In this document: one piece after another, positions 34,681 to 44,847 of the stretch
How positions within the stretch are numbered: the first letter of the stretch is position 1
Layout of the letters: every line of letters begins with the position of its first letter
DNA from: Ilyonectria destructans
Taxonomy: Eukaryota > Ascomycota > Sordariomycetes > Hypocreales > Nectriaceae
Length of the DNA stretch: 64,000 nt
Direction of reading: 5' to 3'
Assembly (NCBI GenBank): GCA_020740775.1
Contig: JAHEWK010000011.1
Location: forward strand, 806,001-870,000
The notes under the pieces: model-generated
Told to the model about the DNA's origin: nothing
The model's database searches: none
The model's input: the letters and a program-made list of their open reading frames with translations, nothing else
Made by a program: the position numbers and the translations under genes

Positions 34681-35361
34681 GCTTATGCTTACTTTAATGT
34701 TTGACTATGCCTTATTATTTCATGTATCTTTTTCATCTATTCTGCCAGTTATTTCTTATTGGAGTTCATCGCGGCTTTTTGGATGCTGCTGGGTCGATGT
34801 CGACATATACCAGAGTCATGAGAGTCTCCGATCAGGTTTGATGGGGAGGCTGCCCAAAGGGCAATTCAATGTACAGATGTGAAAAGTGTTAGGGTTGGGA
34901 GAATCTATGCAGGAGCTAGCATACCCTGGTTGAGGGAGCAGTCGGCCTTGTTGCGCACGCGTGTTGCGGAATGATAACCCATAACCCCCTTAGGCAAGCC
35001 TAGCGTGCTTTTCAATGTCGCTCTTTGACGTGATATGGGATATGGTTCACTTTATGTTGCTGCAGATGTGATGAATTCATGTTGTAGATTGTCATGAAAA
35101 GATTTGCGCTATGTTTACAGAGTTGGAAGAGACAAGGAAATAACCGACAGTGGAGCTCCATCAAATCGACATGCTCGCGACATGTCATGGCTCGATGCGT
35201 CCCTTCTATGTTGCACCGTCCGTGATCCCGACAGACGACCCAGCCACCACCCAAATAGTTGTGGCTCCAGAAACGATAAAAACCCAAACAAATTCCAATC
35301 CCTGCTACCAGATACCTGCGAAGACACCCGTTAGAACACCGACAAACGCCCGACTAGCCGT
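34681..35361. other. tail-to-tail intergenic adk2/erd2
   Basis: 3' ends of two convergent genes; AT-rich, no gene seen. Confidence 0.55.
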
Positions 35362-36525
35362 CTAGTCGCGCCATTCCTCGCCGGCTCGGATGCCGCTGGG
35401 GCCGCTGCCCTGAGAGTTGTCGGGACGCAGGGGCGTCTCCTCGTCGTCATCGTCCAGAGCTCTCGCCAGCTCATCCGGATCCTGCATCTTAGCATCCGGG
35501 TCGACGCCGCCGTCCAGATCGTCATGATCTCGGTGGGATTGCTCGGCCTCCAGGACGCCGTCATCGGCGCTGACGGAGATGCCACGAGCACCCCACTTGG
35601 GCCGGGCGCCACCGCGTCGAGTATCGCTTTCATCGTGGCCGTGGAGACCAGGGGTGTTCTCCTCATCCTCCTCGGCAAATTCCACGCGCTTGCCAAAGAT
35701 GCGGCGCAGGAGCCATCCACGGCGCATGTCATCGGCATCAACGACACCACCGCCTCGAAGCTTGACGCGCTGACGAGTATAGTATACCCAGGCAAAGTCA
35801 ATGTATAGGGCCGTCTGGATAATGCCAAAGATGACGGAGACGGTATTCGGCTTGCGGGTGTCGAACTCTCGGAGGAACCAGTTGATGCAGTAGAAGGCCC
35901 GGTATGAGCCTAGAGTGAGGAGATAGAAGGAATCAATGACGGTCGGAACAGTCGTCTGCCTAAGGAGGAGCAGCTGGGGGAGGACGCAGATGGATTCGAG
36001 GATCTGAGAGAAGTCCCACATCCACTGGATATAGTCAGTACATGGCTTCCAAATCAAGAGCGCTGGGCTGTATGAAGGTGACGGGACTTACGACGCGGAA
36101 TCCCCAGCCAGTGGTCTCGAAGATCATCATGACGAAAGGCGATAGGGCAAAGGAGCCCCCGAGAATAAAGGCACCGATCTTCCAGGAAATCTCACGCTCG
36201 CGCGAGCGAGGGACGACCCATTGCATGACACCGAGAATGTAGAATGAGGAGAGGATGTAGAAGATCTTGAAGATGAAGTTCCATGCTGAATTCTCGCTGA
36301 AGATGTCGAGGTAGCGCGTGCAGAAGACAAGGGCATAGAGGATCTGAGTGATGAGCGAGACACCCTCGGCGCTGCGGTTGCGATGGATAGCGAAGATGAG
36401 GATGCACTTGGAGAGCATGTGGGACAAGTCGCCCAGAATGCGGAATACCTGGACATGGCGTCAGCAACAAGACACATTGTACATGGCCGTCTTTCGTAAA
36501 GAGGACTCACGTTCCACGCGCCCAT
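35362..36525 (-). CDS. erd2: ER lumen protein-retaining (K/HDEL) receptor
   Basis: Exons 36525-36511, 36448-36092 and 36024-35362 give 344 residues. It is a seven-span Golgi receptor that returns K/HDEL-tagged ER proteins. The first exon has only five codons (MGAWN), and joins to VFRILGDLSHMLSKCILI, the family start. Other hallmarks are SAEGVSLITQILYALVFCTRYLD, the splice FRV/WMWDFSQILESICVLPQ, and IDFAWVYYTRQ near the end of the membrane part (about residue 236). After this comes a hydrophilic tail of roughly 105 residues, rich in D, E, G and R, that yeast Erd2 (219 residues) lacks. Confidence 0.95.
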
Positions 36526-37848
36526 GATGACTGGCGGGGAGCTCCAAGTTCGAGCTGGTTGTTGGTGTTGGTTACAGACAAGGCCAGGTGTAGCCTGCAG
36601 GGACCTGCCAGAGGCGCGCGATTCGAGCAACAGGAGCCAGTGTGCGGGAGCTGGGACCTCAACGCCAGAAGCAAAGTGAGGAAGCGAAGAGAGGGATTGC
36701 GATGGAGTGAGGAGCAAAGTTGCGCTGGCCAGGCAGCGGCGCGATGGAGAAGGAGGAGGAGGAGGAGGGTGATGAGGAGAAGGTGCAACCTAGCCGAGCT
36801 GGGGGGGAGCTTGCGTCAGTCGTACTCCGTAAGCCCCTGCGGAAGCCACAGGTATGCTGCTGCGCCACATGTGGGACGAGTAATGAGTGGCACTTCGGAG
36901 GATTGTACAGTAGTCTGCTTTCGTCCCGGCTGGGGAAGTGGAGACTGTGGCTGGTGTTGAGTTGAGTGGGCGCCGTATCGCAGTGGTTTCGTTGGGCGGC
37001 TTCGTTGGGTCGAGTCATTGAAATGAGTTCTGTCTTTTCTTGTCTTGTTGATGGCATCAAGGAAAATTCGAATAGTCTATCGCATCGGGCCTTGGAGGAT
37101 TGAATTGTATGGGCTCGAGTGACTTAATTGACCCGTACCGGATTGTGGGGGTTTGAGCAACCACTTGGCCCGCGAGCATGATCAGCTCTCCTTCGTATTC
37201 AGTTGGCACTACCGACGAACTGCCGCAACAGCTGCAGCAATACGAGATGCACTCTCGGCACACGATATCGGACCCTGACAACCCAAACTGGCGATGCCTT
37301 CATTTTCAACGTCTTCGAAGTGTAATTAAAGGAAGCCAAGAGTCCCACAGAACCGAGCGTGACTCGTTGACGGCCATCCCGATGGGCTCCCGCCGGGTGA
37401 CGCGGCACTGTCGTGTCGAGTGTCAGGGGTCCGTCTCGACTGGGACTTAAATACAATCCACAGCATCGACGTGATTAACCCGCCCATTAGATAGACGGAT
37501 GCAACGCTTGCTTCTCTGACGACGCCTCGACTGCACACACAGGTTACCACTGGCCCATTGACTGATCTCTTCTACAAGTCTTTTCGTCGCTTCTCAGCTC
37601 GGCTCCTCGACCGTCCAGGACACTCGCCTTTCTCCCTTGCGGGACGTTGTCGAACCGACTAGTGCTGAGCGAAGTGACGTACTCTACTGTGAACCCCTGG
37701 ATCCACTGAAGATCGAATCGCATCGCAGCGCAATTGCGTCCTTGCGATTGTCTGGAAGGCGACCATCTCGACGACATCCCTCCTCCTCTGCCGATCCAAT
37801 TGATCATCAGCCCTGCACGTCATCTCCGGGGACACTCGCGTTTCAATC
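36526..37848. other. divergent promoter region erd2/LicD gene
   Basis: 1.3 kb. Contains a GGA triplet run at about 36748-36768. No gene seen; the open frames on both strands are R/S-rich chance frames. Confidence 0.5.
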
Positions 37849-39056
37849 ATGAAGGTCTCATCCGTCGTTGCGACGGCTGTCTGGCTGGCTTTTGCCAGTG
37901 CTGCCGCCCTAAAGGAGCTCTCTGCCAAGACCGCCGGAGCTACCGAGCCCATTGAACGGCTCGCCAAGAGAGGCACCAGGGAGGCGCCGCATTTCCCAGA
38001 GCCCAAGTACTTTAGTAAGTCTACACCTATCTATTTCTCCCAGTTTGGATATTTCCTCCTCGATGCCTTCCTTATCTCGTCGTCTCTATCCCCATGTCTT
38101 CGTGCTGGCTAGTCCCCTTTCCTGAAGAATTTCAGCTGACAACCACAATTTAGAGGAATCTCGGTATGTCTTATCATAACTCTCACGCCTAGGTCCTAGG
38201 TACGGACAATGGTGACCAACTGCTAACCTGCCGCGTCAAGACACCAAGCGCACTACGATGCAAGGTTCACAAAGGGTCCTCTCCCAGAAACTGCCCAGCG
38301 AGATGCCATCCGAGTCCTCATTCAGACCTACCTCTCCACATTCCGGGATCTCGGGGTCCAGACTTGGTTAATGCACGGCACTCTCCTGGGCTGGTGGTGG
38401 GGAAAGGAGGCAAGCTCTCTCTTCCAACATTCGGTGCTCTATTTTGCTAACCTTGATGCCGTACACAGGTCATGCCTTGGGACCTTGACGCCGATGTTCA
38501 GGTGACTGAGGCGGACATGTACTTTCTCGCGGCGTACCACAACATGACCATCTACTACTATAAGTACGGTGACATGACAAAGGGCCGTTTCTTCCAACTT
38601 GAGATCAATCCCTACTTCAAGTACCGAGGGCAAGACGATGTACTCAATGTCATCGATGCTAGGTGGATTGACTTGGATACTGGGCTGTTCATCGATATCA
38701 CGGCTGCGAGATACAACACAAACCACGAGGAGGGTGAGGGCATGCTCTACGACAAGCACGGCCATGAGTATAGAGTGCGTTTCTACCTAATGTGGTCCCA
38801 AATCCAGAACATCATCTAAGACTTACATGATAGGATACTTACTTATTCCCCCTGCGAGACACCACCTTTGAGGGTGTCCCAGCCAAGATCCCGTTTCGCT
38901 ACAAAGAGATGCTTGCGTCAGAGTATGGCCAAAAGGCCTTGACAAACACAAAATTCCACGAGTAAGTGCGCACAAACCTAGACCTTGAAAGGGTACTGAC
39001 TATGGAACAGCCACGAGTTTGACCAGAAATTGATAAAATGGGTTCCAAAGGTTTAG
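37849..39056 (+). CDS. secreted LicD-family protein
   Basis: Exons 37849-38014, 38154-38163, 38241-38409, 38469-38774, 38834-38961 and 39011-39056 give 274 residues. LicD/fukutin-like proteins are putative phosphotransferases acting on cell-surface sugars; yeast Mnn4 in mannosyl phosphorylation is the best known fungal relative. A signal peptide (1-20) is visible. The core reads HYDARF, then WLMHGTLLGWWWGKEVMPWDLDADVQV with the D-x-D pair, then LFIDITAARYN. Exon 2 is only 10 nt, but it is required to keep frame between KYFK and HQAHYDARF. Intron 3 has a GC donor and a GCTAAC branch site. The protein is shorter than Mnn4 and has no Mnn4 Lys/Glu repeats. Confidence 0.88.
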
Positions 39057-39672
39057 AGGCCCATTTAGAGGCCCACTCATCAACACCACCCTTGTCGTAA
39101 AGTTGAATGACCCGTCATTGCAACGGAGACATGATGTACTGTACGAGTGATGGAAATCATGAAGAGGTTGTCAAATTCGGATCTGTACGGATGGGAATTA
39201 AAAGGAGGATATTACTAGCTCATGATACCCGGCCCAGGGAACGTGGCCATTGTACAAGACATCTCTTCATAGAACGTGGCGTCACTGGATTAATAGCATT
39301 GGGATAAATAGAAGCAAAAAGGGCACGGATTAATTGACGCACTGGAATCTCATTTTATTTCATCCGTGATGCACGGTGGTAGAGTTGGTAAATTGTGCTG
39401 GTCGTGCAACGGGTCATCCTTGGGTTTAAGTACGCTGTGGTGTGCCCCGCGAACCTACAACGCGTCTCAACCCCCACGCGTCATCAACACCGCAACGTCC
39501 ATCATACAACACCACGACCAAGCGCTTTCGCCGCGCAACACACCAATCGTGCGGGAAAATAGACACATTTTGGCGCAGACTGCAGCTTCACGCATGCGCG
39601 ATTCGAGGTACCCGCCTCTCAGCTGTTGAGAATGGCTACAGGCAGGTCCCCGCAGAGCTCCGAGCTGTCGCT
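39057..39672. other. intergenic LicD gene/Ame1-like gene
   Basis: About 0.6 kb of promoter sequence. The end of this stretch may hold a 10-nt first coding exon of the next gene (39632-39641); see findings. Confidence 0.45.
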
Positions 39673-41847
39673 ATGGTGCTAACGAAACCCGCAGGCCGAG
39701 AGCGTCGTGCAGAGCTGCTCAACGAGCGGCTTCGTGGCGCGCAGTACGTCCTCCTAACCCTTGGGTAGATTCTACGACCAGTCCATGCTAATTCACATAG
39801 GCGCGTGAACCTCGGAGACGATTCGTTTCACCTCGACATCGCCGGCCTTAACATTGCCACCTCTGATCCCGCACCTGCTCCAGTTTCGTCAGCGCGCCGC
39901 ACACCAAATACCTCTGCAAAGAGGAAGAGGTTAGACCGCGACGAGTTTCCGCCTTCAAACGCTCCCGCCAGCTCGGGTCGGTCGATTCGAAGCGGACCCA
40001 AGGACCCCTACGATCTACCCGACACGTCTAAGGAATCTGTCGCACCGCTGCCCGCGGCCTTGGAACATACACAGCAGAATGGAGGACAGGAGCAAGAGCA
40101 GAGTGTCCCTGGTGTTGAGGAGGAGCCAGAAGCGCAGGCATCCAGCGTGATTGAATCTCCCACACTGCCTCAAATGCAACCAGAAGACGAGGATGATACC
40201 ATGGAATCCCTACCCGACCCTGTCGCTTACCGCTCACCGGTAGTGAGACGCATAGCTCGAGGTTCTGTCGACGAGATTGAAGAGACCCCCCAGGATGCGC
40301 GTGGTAGCGTAAGGAGGCGTAGCGTTCCAGTGAGCAGCGCACTCGTGTCGAGCGCAAGACTCCACGATGCTATGAGCACGGATGGTGCCGGGCCGCCTTC
40401 GTCATCGCCATTGGCGCGCAAGGTGCGGCGAAGCGACGCAGCGGCATCAGTTCGTTCAACAGGAAGCTTCCGGAAGAGGTCACGATTGATGGAGAGCGAG
40501 GATGTGGATGAATTGTCCCCGACACGGGCAACAGATCAGGGTCCCGCAGATGATGAAATGTCAGGCTCTATATCTGCCGAAGAGGAGCAGGCCATGGAGG
40601 AAGAACCCGCCGAGACGACCCAACTGGACGAGGAACCTGTAGCTGACGACGAAGCTACAGAGGAAGAGCCGGGGGAAGAGCCAGAAGCGGAACCAGAGGC
40701 AGAATTAGAAGCTGAGTCAGAAGCTGAGCCAGAGGAGGTGGAAGCAGAGGAGATCAACGAAGCCGAGGCGGCCAAGGCACTTGGCAGGAAACGCCCCAGG
40801 AGAAGCATGCCGTCCCAATCTCCAGAATTGGGATCAGGCGTTTTCGAAGAGGCCGACGAGGAACAGCCAGCACCCAAACGACTACGTGGACGAAAACCCA
40901 AGAGCCCAGCGACGCAGAAGCAACCAGCCCCCAAACCGAAAGCGAAACCGAAAGGGAGAGAGCCCAAGAAGTCTACACCCAAGTCAAAGGGGAAGCAGTC
41001 GCCTAAGCCCAAAGTAACTCGCAAACCTGCGCGCGAGAGTGGCGAAGGTGGCGACGCGACAATTGCGGTCACGGTGCAGCGATTTGTCAATGTTAAGAAC
41101 CAGGCAGATGGTGAAGATGCCGAGGACCCCCTCCAATCCGAGGTGCCGTTTACAACTCGCGGGGAAACCGTCGTAGACGTGTTTTCGCAAGTCTGTATGG
41201 AGGTCATCAAATCTACGCTGGGACAATTGGAAGAAGCAATTGGCTCCACAGAGGACAAGGCGAAGAAGAAGGAGTACCGGATCAAGATGCGGGCGATTGA
41301 GGCCTACAGAGAAGAACTGAAATCGCGGCTGCTGCAGCATGTGGGTATCTTCATCCTTGTATTTACACGCGCAAGCTAACGAGGGCAGGCAATTCATCTC
41401 AATGACTGGCACTCCCTGCGAAAACGGGTTCGCCTAGCTCAGAGGGAGAAGCTCACCCTGCGAGACGAAATAATACGGCTCAAGGGAGAAAGGGAGCAGG
41501 TCGCCCTCCGAATGGATGCTGTCCGAATCAAGCACGAGGCAGAGACAAAGGAGTCCAAGGTATGGAGCTCAAGCACGCTTAGAAGATGCCGACTAACAAT
41601 GGTACAGCATTTCCTGAGTACATCAACTACAATGCACGATGTGGACCTCGCCATCGAACGAGGACGAGATGCACCAGAACTCTCGCGCGCAGAACAGAAG
41701 CAAGCGGAGCTGGCGAACCTCGAGCTGCTCGTGCCCCAAATCTCGGACCAAGTCAGCTCGGCTAGCGCGACGGGCGGCTTGCTTCAGCAGGTCAAGGACT
41801 TTAATGCCTTTTTGGAGCGAGCAGCGGTGGCACTGGAATCAAGATGA
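39673..41847 (+). CDS. inner kinetochore protein, Ame1/CENP-U-like
   Basis: Exons 39673-39743, 39801-41340, 41389-41559 and 41608-41847 give about 673 residues. The N-terminus has the short Arg-rich RERRAELLNERLRGAQ box, like the Mis12-complex-binding motif of Ame1. A disordered acidic and basic middle follows (Glu/Ala repeats about 300-340, then KPK/RGRKP stretches resembling AT hooks). The conserved C-terminal part begins near TIAVTVQRFVN and TTRGETVVDVFSQVCMEVI and runs as coiled coil through LNDWHSLRKRVRLAQREKLTLRDEI. Ame1 with Okp1 links Mis12 to centromeric nucleosomes. The start is uncertain: an upstream ATG at 39632 could be joined by a GC-AG intron. Converges on nudC, 122 bp away. 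Confidence 0.75.
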
Positions 41848-41969
41848 AAGCACCAATCACTTCAAATGGAACGACGAAACGAAGAAATTTGACCCGGAAG
41901 CGACGCTGAACCCCAATTTTGGTTATTTTACTTGCTTTGCCATGCTAGGATGTCGTACATATATCCCTT

Positions 41970-42747
41970 CTAGCTGATCTTGGCCTTGCTAAAGTCCATC
42001 TCGGGATGCTGATCCTGGAACTTCTTGAGGATGTCGGCACGGCTCTGCTCGTCTGAGGTGGGCAGGCCGCGCTCCTTCTGCTGCTGGTCGAACATCATCT
42101 TCTCGACCATGCCGCGAGTCTCGCCGTCAAGGTCGGACAGCTTGGAGGAATCGGGCTGGATCTTGGTGACGTCGATCTTGGGGGCGCTGGTAACAACGTG
42201 TGCCCACCACTCCATCTTGTTGGCCTTGTCGAGTTGGATCTCGACCGTCTTGGTGTTGTCGGCGTTGGTGGTCAGGGTCCACGTAGAGTCGTCGACGAGG
42301 ATGGTGTGGGGGAGGTCACCCTGAAAGACACATGTTAGTTGCCGTGGATCATGTCGAAGGGAGAGACGGGGAAACACTGGACTCAAGAGAGCTGTGTCTC
42401 CTTGGTGCTGATGGAAGAGGAGGGTGCTTCCGTACAGTGATGACGGGATCCTGGCCCTTGACACCCGCAGAGAGGGTCTGCTTCTTGATGGCTATGACGA
42501 GATCCCTCGACTTGAGGTTTCCGGGGACGGTAAAGGTGACGCTGAGGTCTGCGATGGTCTGCGTCCACTTGTACGGCAGCGCAGCCTGCTCCTGGGCCTC
42601 CTGGGCGCGGGCGGCGGCGTCCTCGGCGGGGGTGGTCTCTATAGCAGGAGTGGCGGATGTTAGCAAATAGATTCCGCTGCTAGCTGCACCGAGCACTAAT
42701 CTGTAGTGCCGTAATCAAATCGCAGCAAACGTACCTTTGTCGGCCAT
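41970..42747 (-). CDS. nudC: nuclear movement protein NudC
   Basis: Exons 42747-42735, 42638-42436 and 42320-41970 give 188 residues. It is a CS-domain (p23-like) co-chaperone that supports LIS1/dynein-dependent nuclear migration. The first exon is only 13 nt (MADK and one base). The CS domain runs from [18 protein letters not shown] (about 27) to about 118, with [16 protein letters not shown] after the second splice. The C-terminal helix has [23 protein letters not shown] and [12 protein letters not shown], the usual NudC ending. Introns of 96 and 115 nt are longer than most in the window. Diverges from tfb3. Confidence 0.95.
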
Positions 42748-43067
42748 GGTGAACTTGTATGTGTTGTGTTGGTGCTTAGGAAAGCCGGGAGAAGACGGTG
42801 GAAGCAGTGACGAGAAGGCTGAGAGATTGAGATGGAGGGGCAGCCGGAGAGCGGGTCAATGGCCCGGAAGCTGCGGCCAATGGGGAGCTTTGCAGTGCGC
42901 CCAGCTCCCTGCTGCCTCAGCCGCGCCTAAACCGCCATTGAATATCTGCATTACCAACACCAACCGCATTCCTTACTGCAACTCCCTCACCCGCAAACCC
43001 GCCCTCAAAAGCTCCAACCCACCCGCCCGCCTCCCCCCGACGAAACCCACTGCGGAATCATCTAAAC
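42748..43067. promoter_or_regulatory. compact divergent promoter nudC/tfb3
   Basis: 320 bp between two divergent start codons. CT-rich leader sequence towards tfb3. No repeated motif stands out. Confidence 0.5.
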
Positions 43068-44168
43068 ATGTCTCGTCTCGGAGGCAGCGCCATCTCCGTG
43101 CGGCACTCGTCGGGCATCGCCGCCGCCGCCTCCGCCCCTGCGCCGCTCGACCAGGACGAAACGTGCCCCGTGTGCAAGACGACGCGCTACTTCAACCGCG
43201 ACATGGAGTTCCGCATCAACCCGGAGTGCTACCACCGCATGTGCAAGACGTGCGTCGAGCGCATCTTCAAGGACGGGCCGAACCAGTGCCCCTACGCGGG
43301 CTGCCACAAGACGCTGCGTCTGCGCGGCTTCAAATCCGCCTTCTTTGCCGACCTCACCGTCGAGCGTGAGGTCGATATTCGCCGCCGCGTCGCCGCCGTC
43401 TTCAACAAGGTCGAGGAGGACTTTGAGTCGCTCGATTCCTTCAACGACTACCTGTACATGGTCGAGTGTCTGACGGACGACCTGGTCAACGGCCCCGACG
43501 ACGCCCGCCGCAAGGCCGAGTCGCAGCTGGCCGAGTGGGAGGCCAAGCACAAGGCCGACATTGAGCGCAACCGCCGCCTGGCGCGCGAGTCAGACGAGAC
43601 GCGCCAGCGCCGCATTGCTGCCGAGCAGGACGCCGCCCGCCAGCGCCGCCAGCTGGAGCGCCAGGCCGAGGCCGACGAGAAGGTCAACGCCCTGCGCTTC
43701 CGCGAGGAGATGCTGGACTCGCTGCAGAACGCCGAGATGGGCCGCGCCACCGAGGCCATGGACAAGATCATGCTCAAGAAGCGTGGCCAACAGAAGCGCG
43801 ACACCCTCATGGACTCGGCCACCTCTGCGGCTGGAGGCTTGTCTATCCGTGGTCTGCGCGAGAAGAAGGTCGTTGTGGTGGACGACAAGCCCTACGACCC
43901 CTATGGCGGCCTCGTCGTGGCCCCGGACAGGATCGACGTGGCTCCGGAGAAGCTGGTGAGCTACACCAACGAGTGGGTCGAGTCGGCACGCACCAAGACC
44001 GAGTTCCGCGCTGGTGGCTACAATCCAGACGAGTATCTTACGCGTGTCCTGTTTGAGGCCTTTTCTGGTCTGGGTGTCTTCATCTGCGACGAACAGGCGG
44101 AAAAGGGGGTCCCCACGGCGACGGCTGCGGCTGGCAGTGGCAAGATGGATCTCGACGACCCGTTCTAA
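43068..44168 (+). CDS. tfb3: TFIIH subunit Tfb3/MAT1
   Basis: A single exon encodes 366 residues. It is the CDK-activating kinase assembly factor of TFIIH, which ties the Kin28/CDK7-cyclin H module to the core. The N-terminal C3HC4 RING has C33, C36, C54, H56, C59, C62, C74 and C79. The MAT1 helical region follows with RRRVAAVFNKVEEDFESLDSFNDYL, then a long Arg/Glu/Gln coiled coil (about 140-225). A Gly-rich hinge precedes the C-terminal CDK/cyclin-binding part with RAGGYNPDEY and ALFEAFSGLGVFI-like hydrophobics. Very GC-biased third positions compared with the AT-rich flanks suggest high expression or strong codon bias. Confidence 0.95.
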   Translation: MSRLGGSAISVRHSSGIAAAASAPAPLDQDETCPVCKTTRYFNRDMEFRINPECYHRMCKTCVERIFKDGPNQCPYAGCHKTLRLRGFKSAFFADLTVEREVDIRRRVAAVFNKVEEDFESLDSFNDYLYMVECLTDDLVNGPDDARRKAESQLAEWEAKHKADIERNRRLARESDETRQRRIAAEQDAARQRRQLERQAEADEKVNALRFREEMLDSLQNAEMGRATEAMDKIMLKKRGQQKRDTLMDSATSAAGGLSIRGLREKKVVVVDDKPYDPYGGLVVAPDRIDVAPEKLVSYTNEWVESARTKTEFRAGGYNPDEYLTRVLFEAFSGLGVFICDEQAEKGVPTATAAAGSGKMDLDDPF

Positions 44169-44847
44169 TACATCCACAGTTTGGAAGAGTGAAAATTTCT
44201 TTAGGATTTTGTATTTTCTACATCTTTTCATTGGGCATAGCCACGGCGTTCAGGATGAAATAAAAAGGGGGAGTTTCGGATGTACGAGCACCGCGAAGAA
44301 CTCGGTATAGACATAGGGATTAAACAGGGCAAACGATACCACGGACACGGGTACAAGATGAAGCAGATTAAAAAGGGCTAATCGCTAAAAACAAGGGATA
44401 TTTAATAAAACCATGATTTTTTTGGAATTGTTGCTAGACTAGACCAAGAAAATCACCACGAGACAGAAAAGAGCGGGAAGCAAAACGGAGGGAGGTAAAA
44501 AAGACGTGCAGATTGGGAACGGGGCACTGCTGCTAGCTTTCGTAGAGCCGTAGGTAAGGTAAAAATGGATGCGGACGATGCCGTCTTCGAAATGCTTGCC
44601 AGTGTGCCGTCCCGCGCAATGTCGACCTTCGTCCGGCCTTTTTGCGATCCCGTTTTCGATCTCATCCCCAGAAACGCCTCGCTGACAATGCGGAAAGGAG
44701 GTACAAAACAGAAAGAACGGGCTCCAAGGGGAGCGGGTGGTATGGGGAGGGGGATTGGAAGCCCGGAGAGGAGGTACAGATGGTGAAAGGGGGTGGGGTG
44801 ATGGAGGGAGAAGGAGAGGTCGTGTGAGGCGAAATGGGAGCCGATTC
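44169..44847. other. tail-to-tail intergenic tfb3/AP180
   Basis: 3' regions of two convergent genes, rich in A/T runs near 44330-44430. Frames on the minus strand in continuation of AP180 lie beyond its stop codon. Confidence 0.5.

Noticed and set aside
39365..39440. tRNA-like stretch with GGTAGAGTTGG and GGGTTTAAGTA
   Set aside because: No acceptor or anticodon stem can be drawn and the B box does not fit GGTTCGANTCC.
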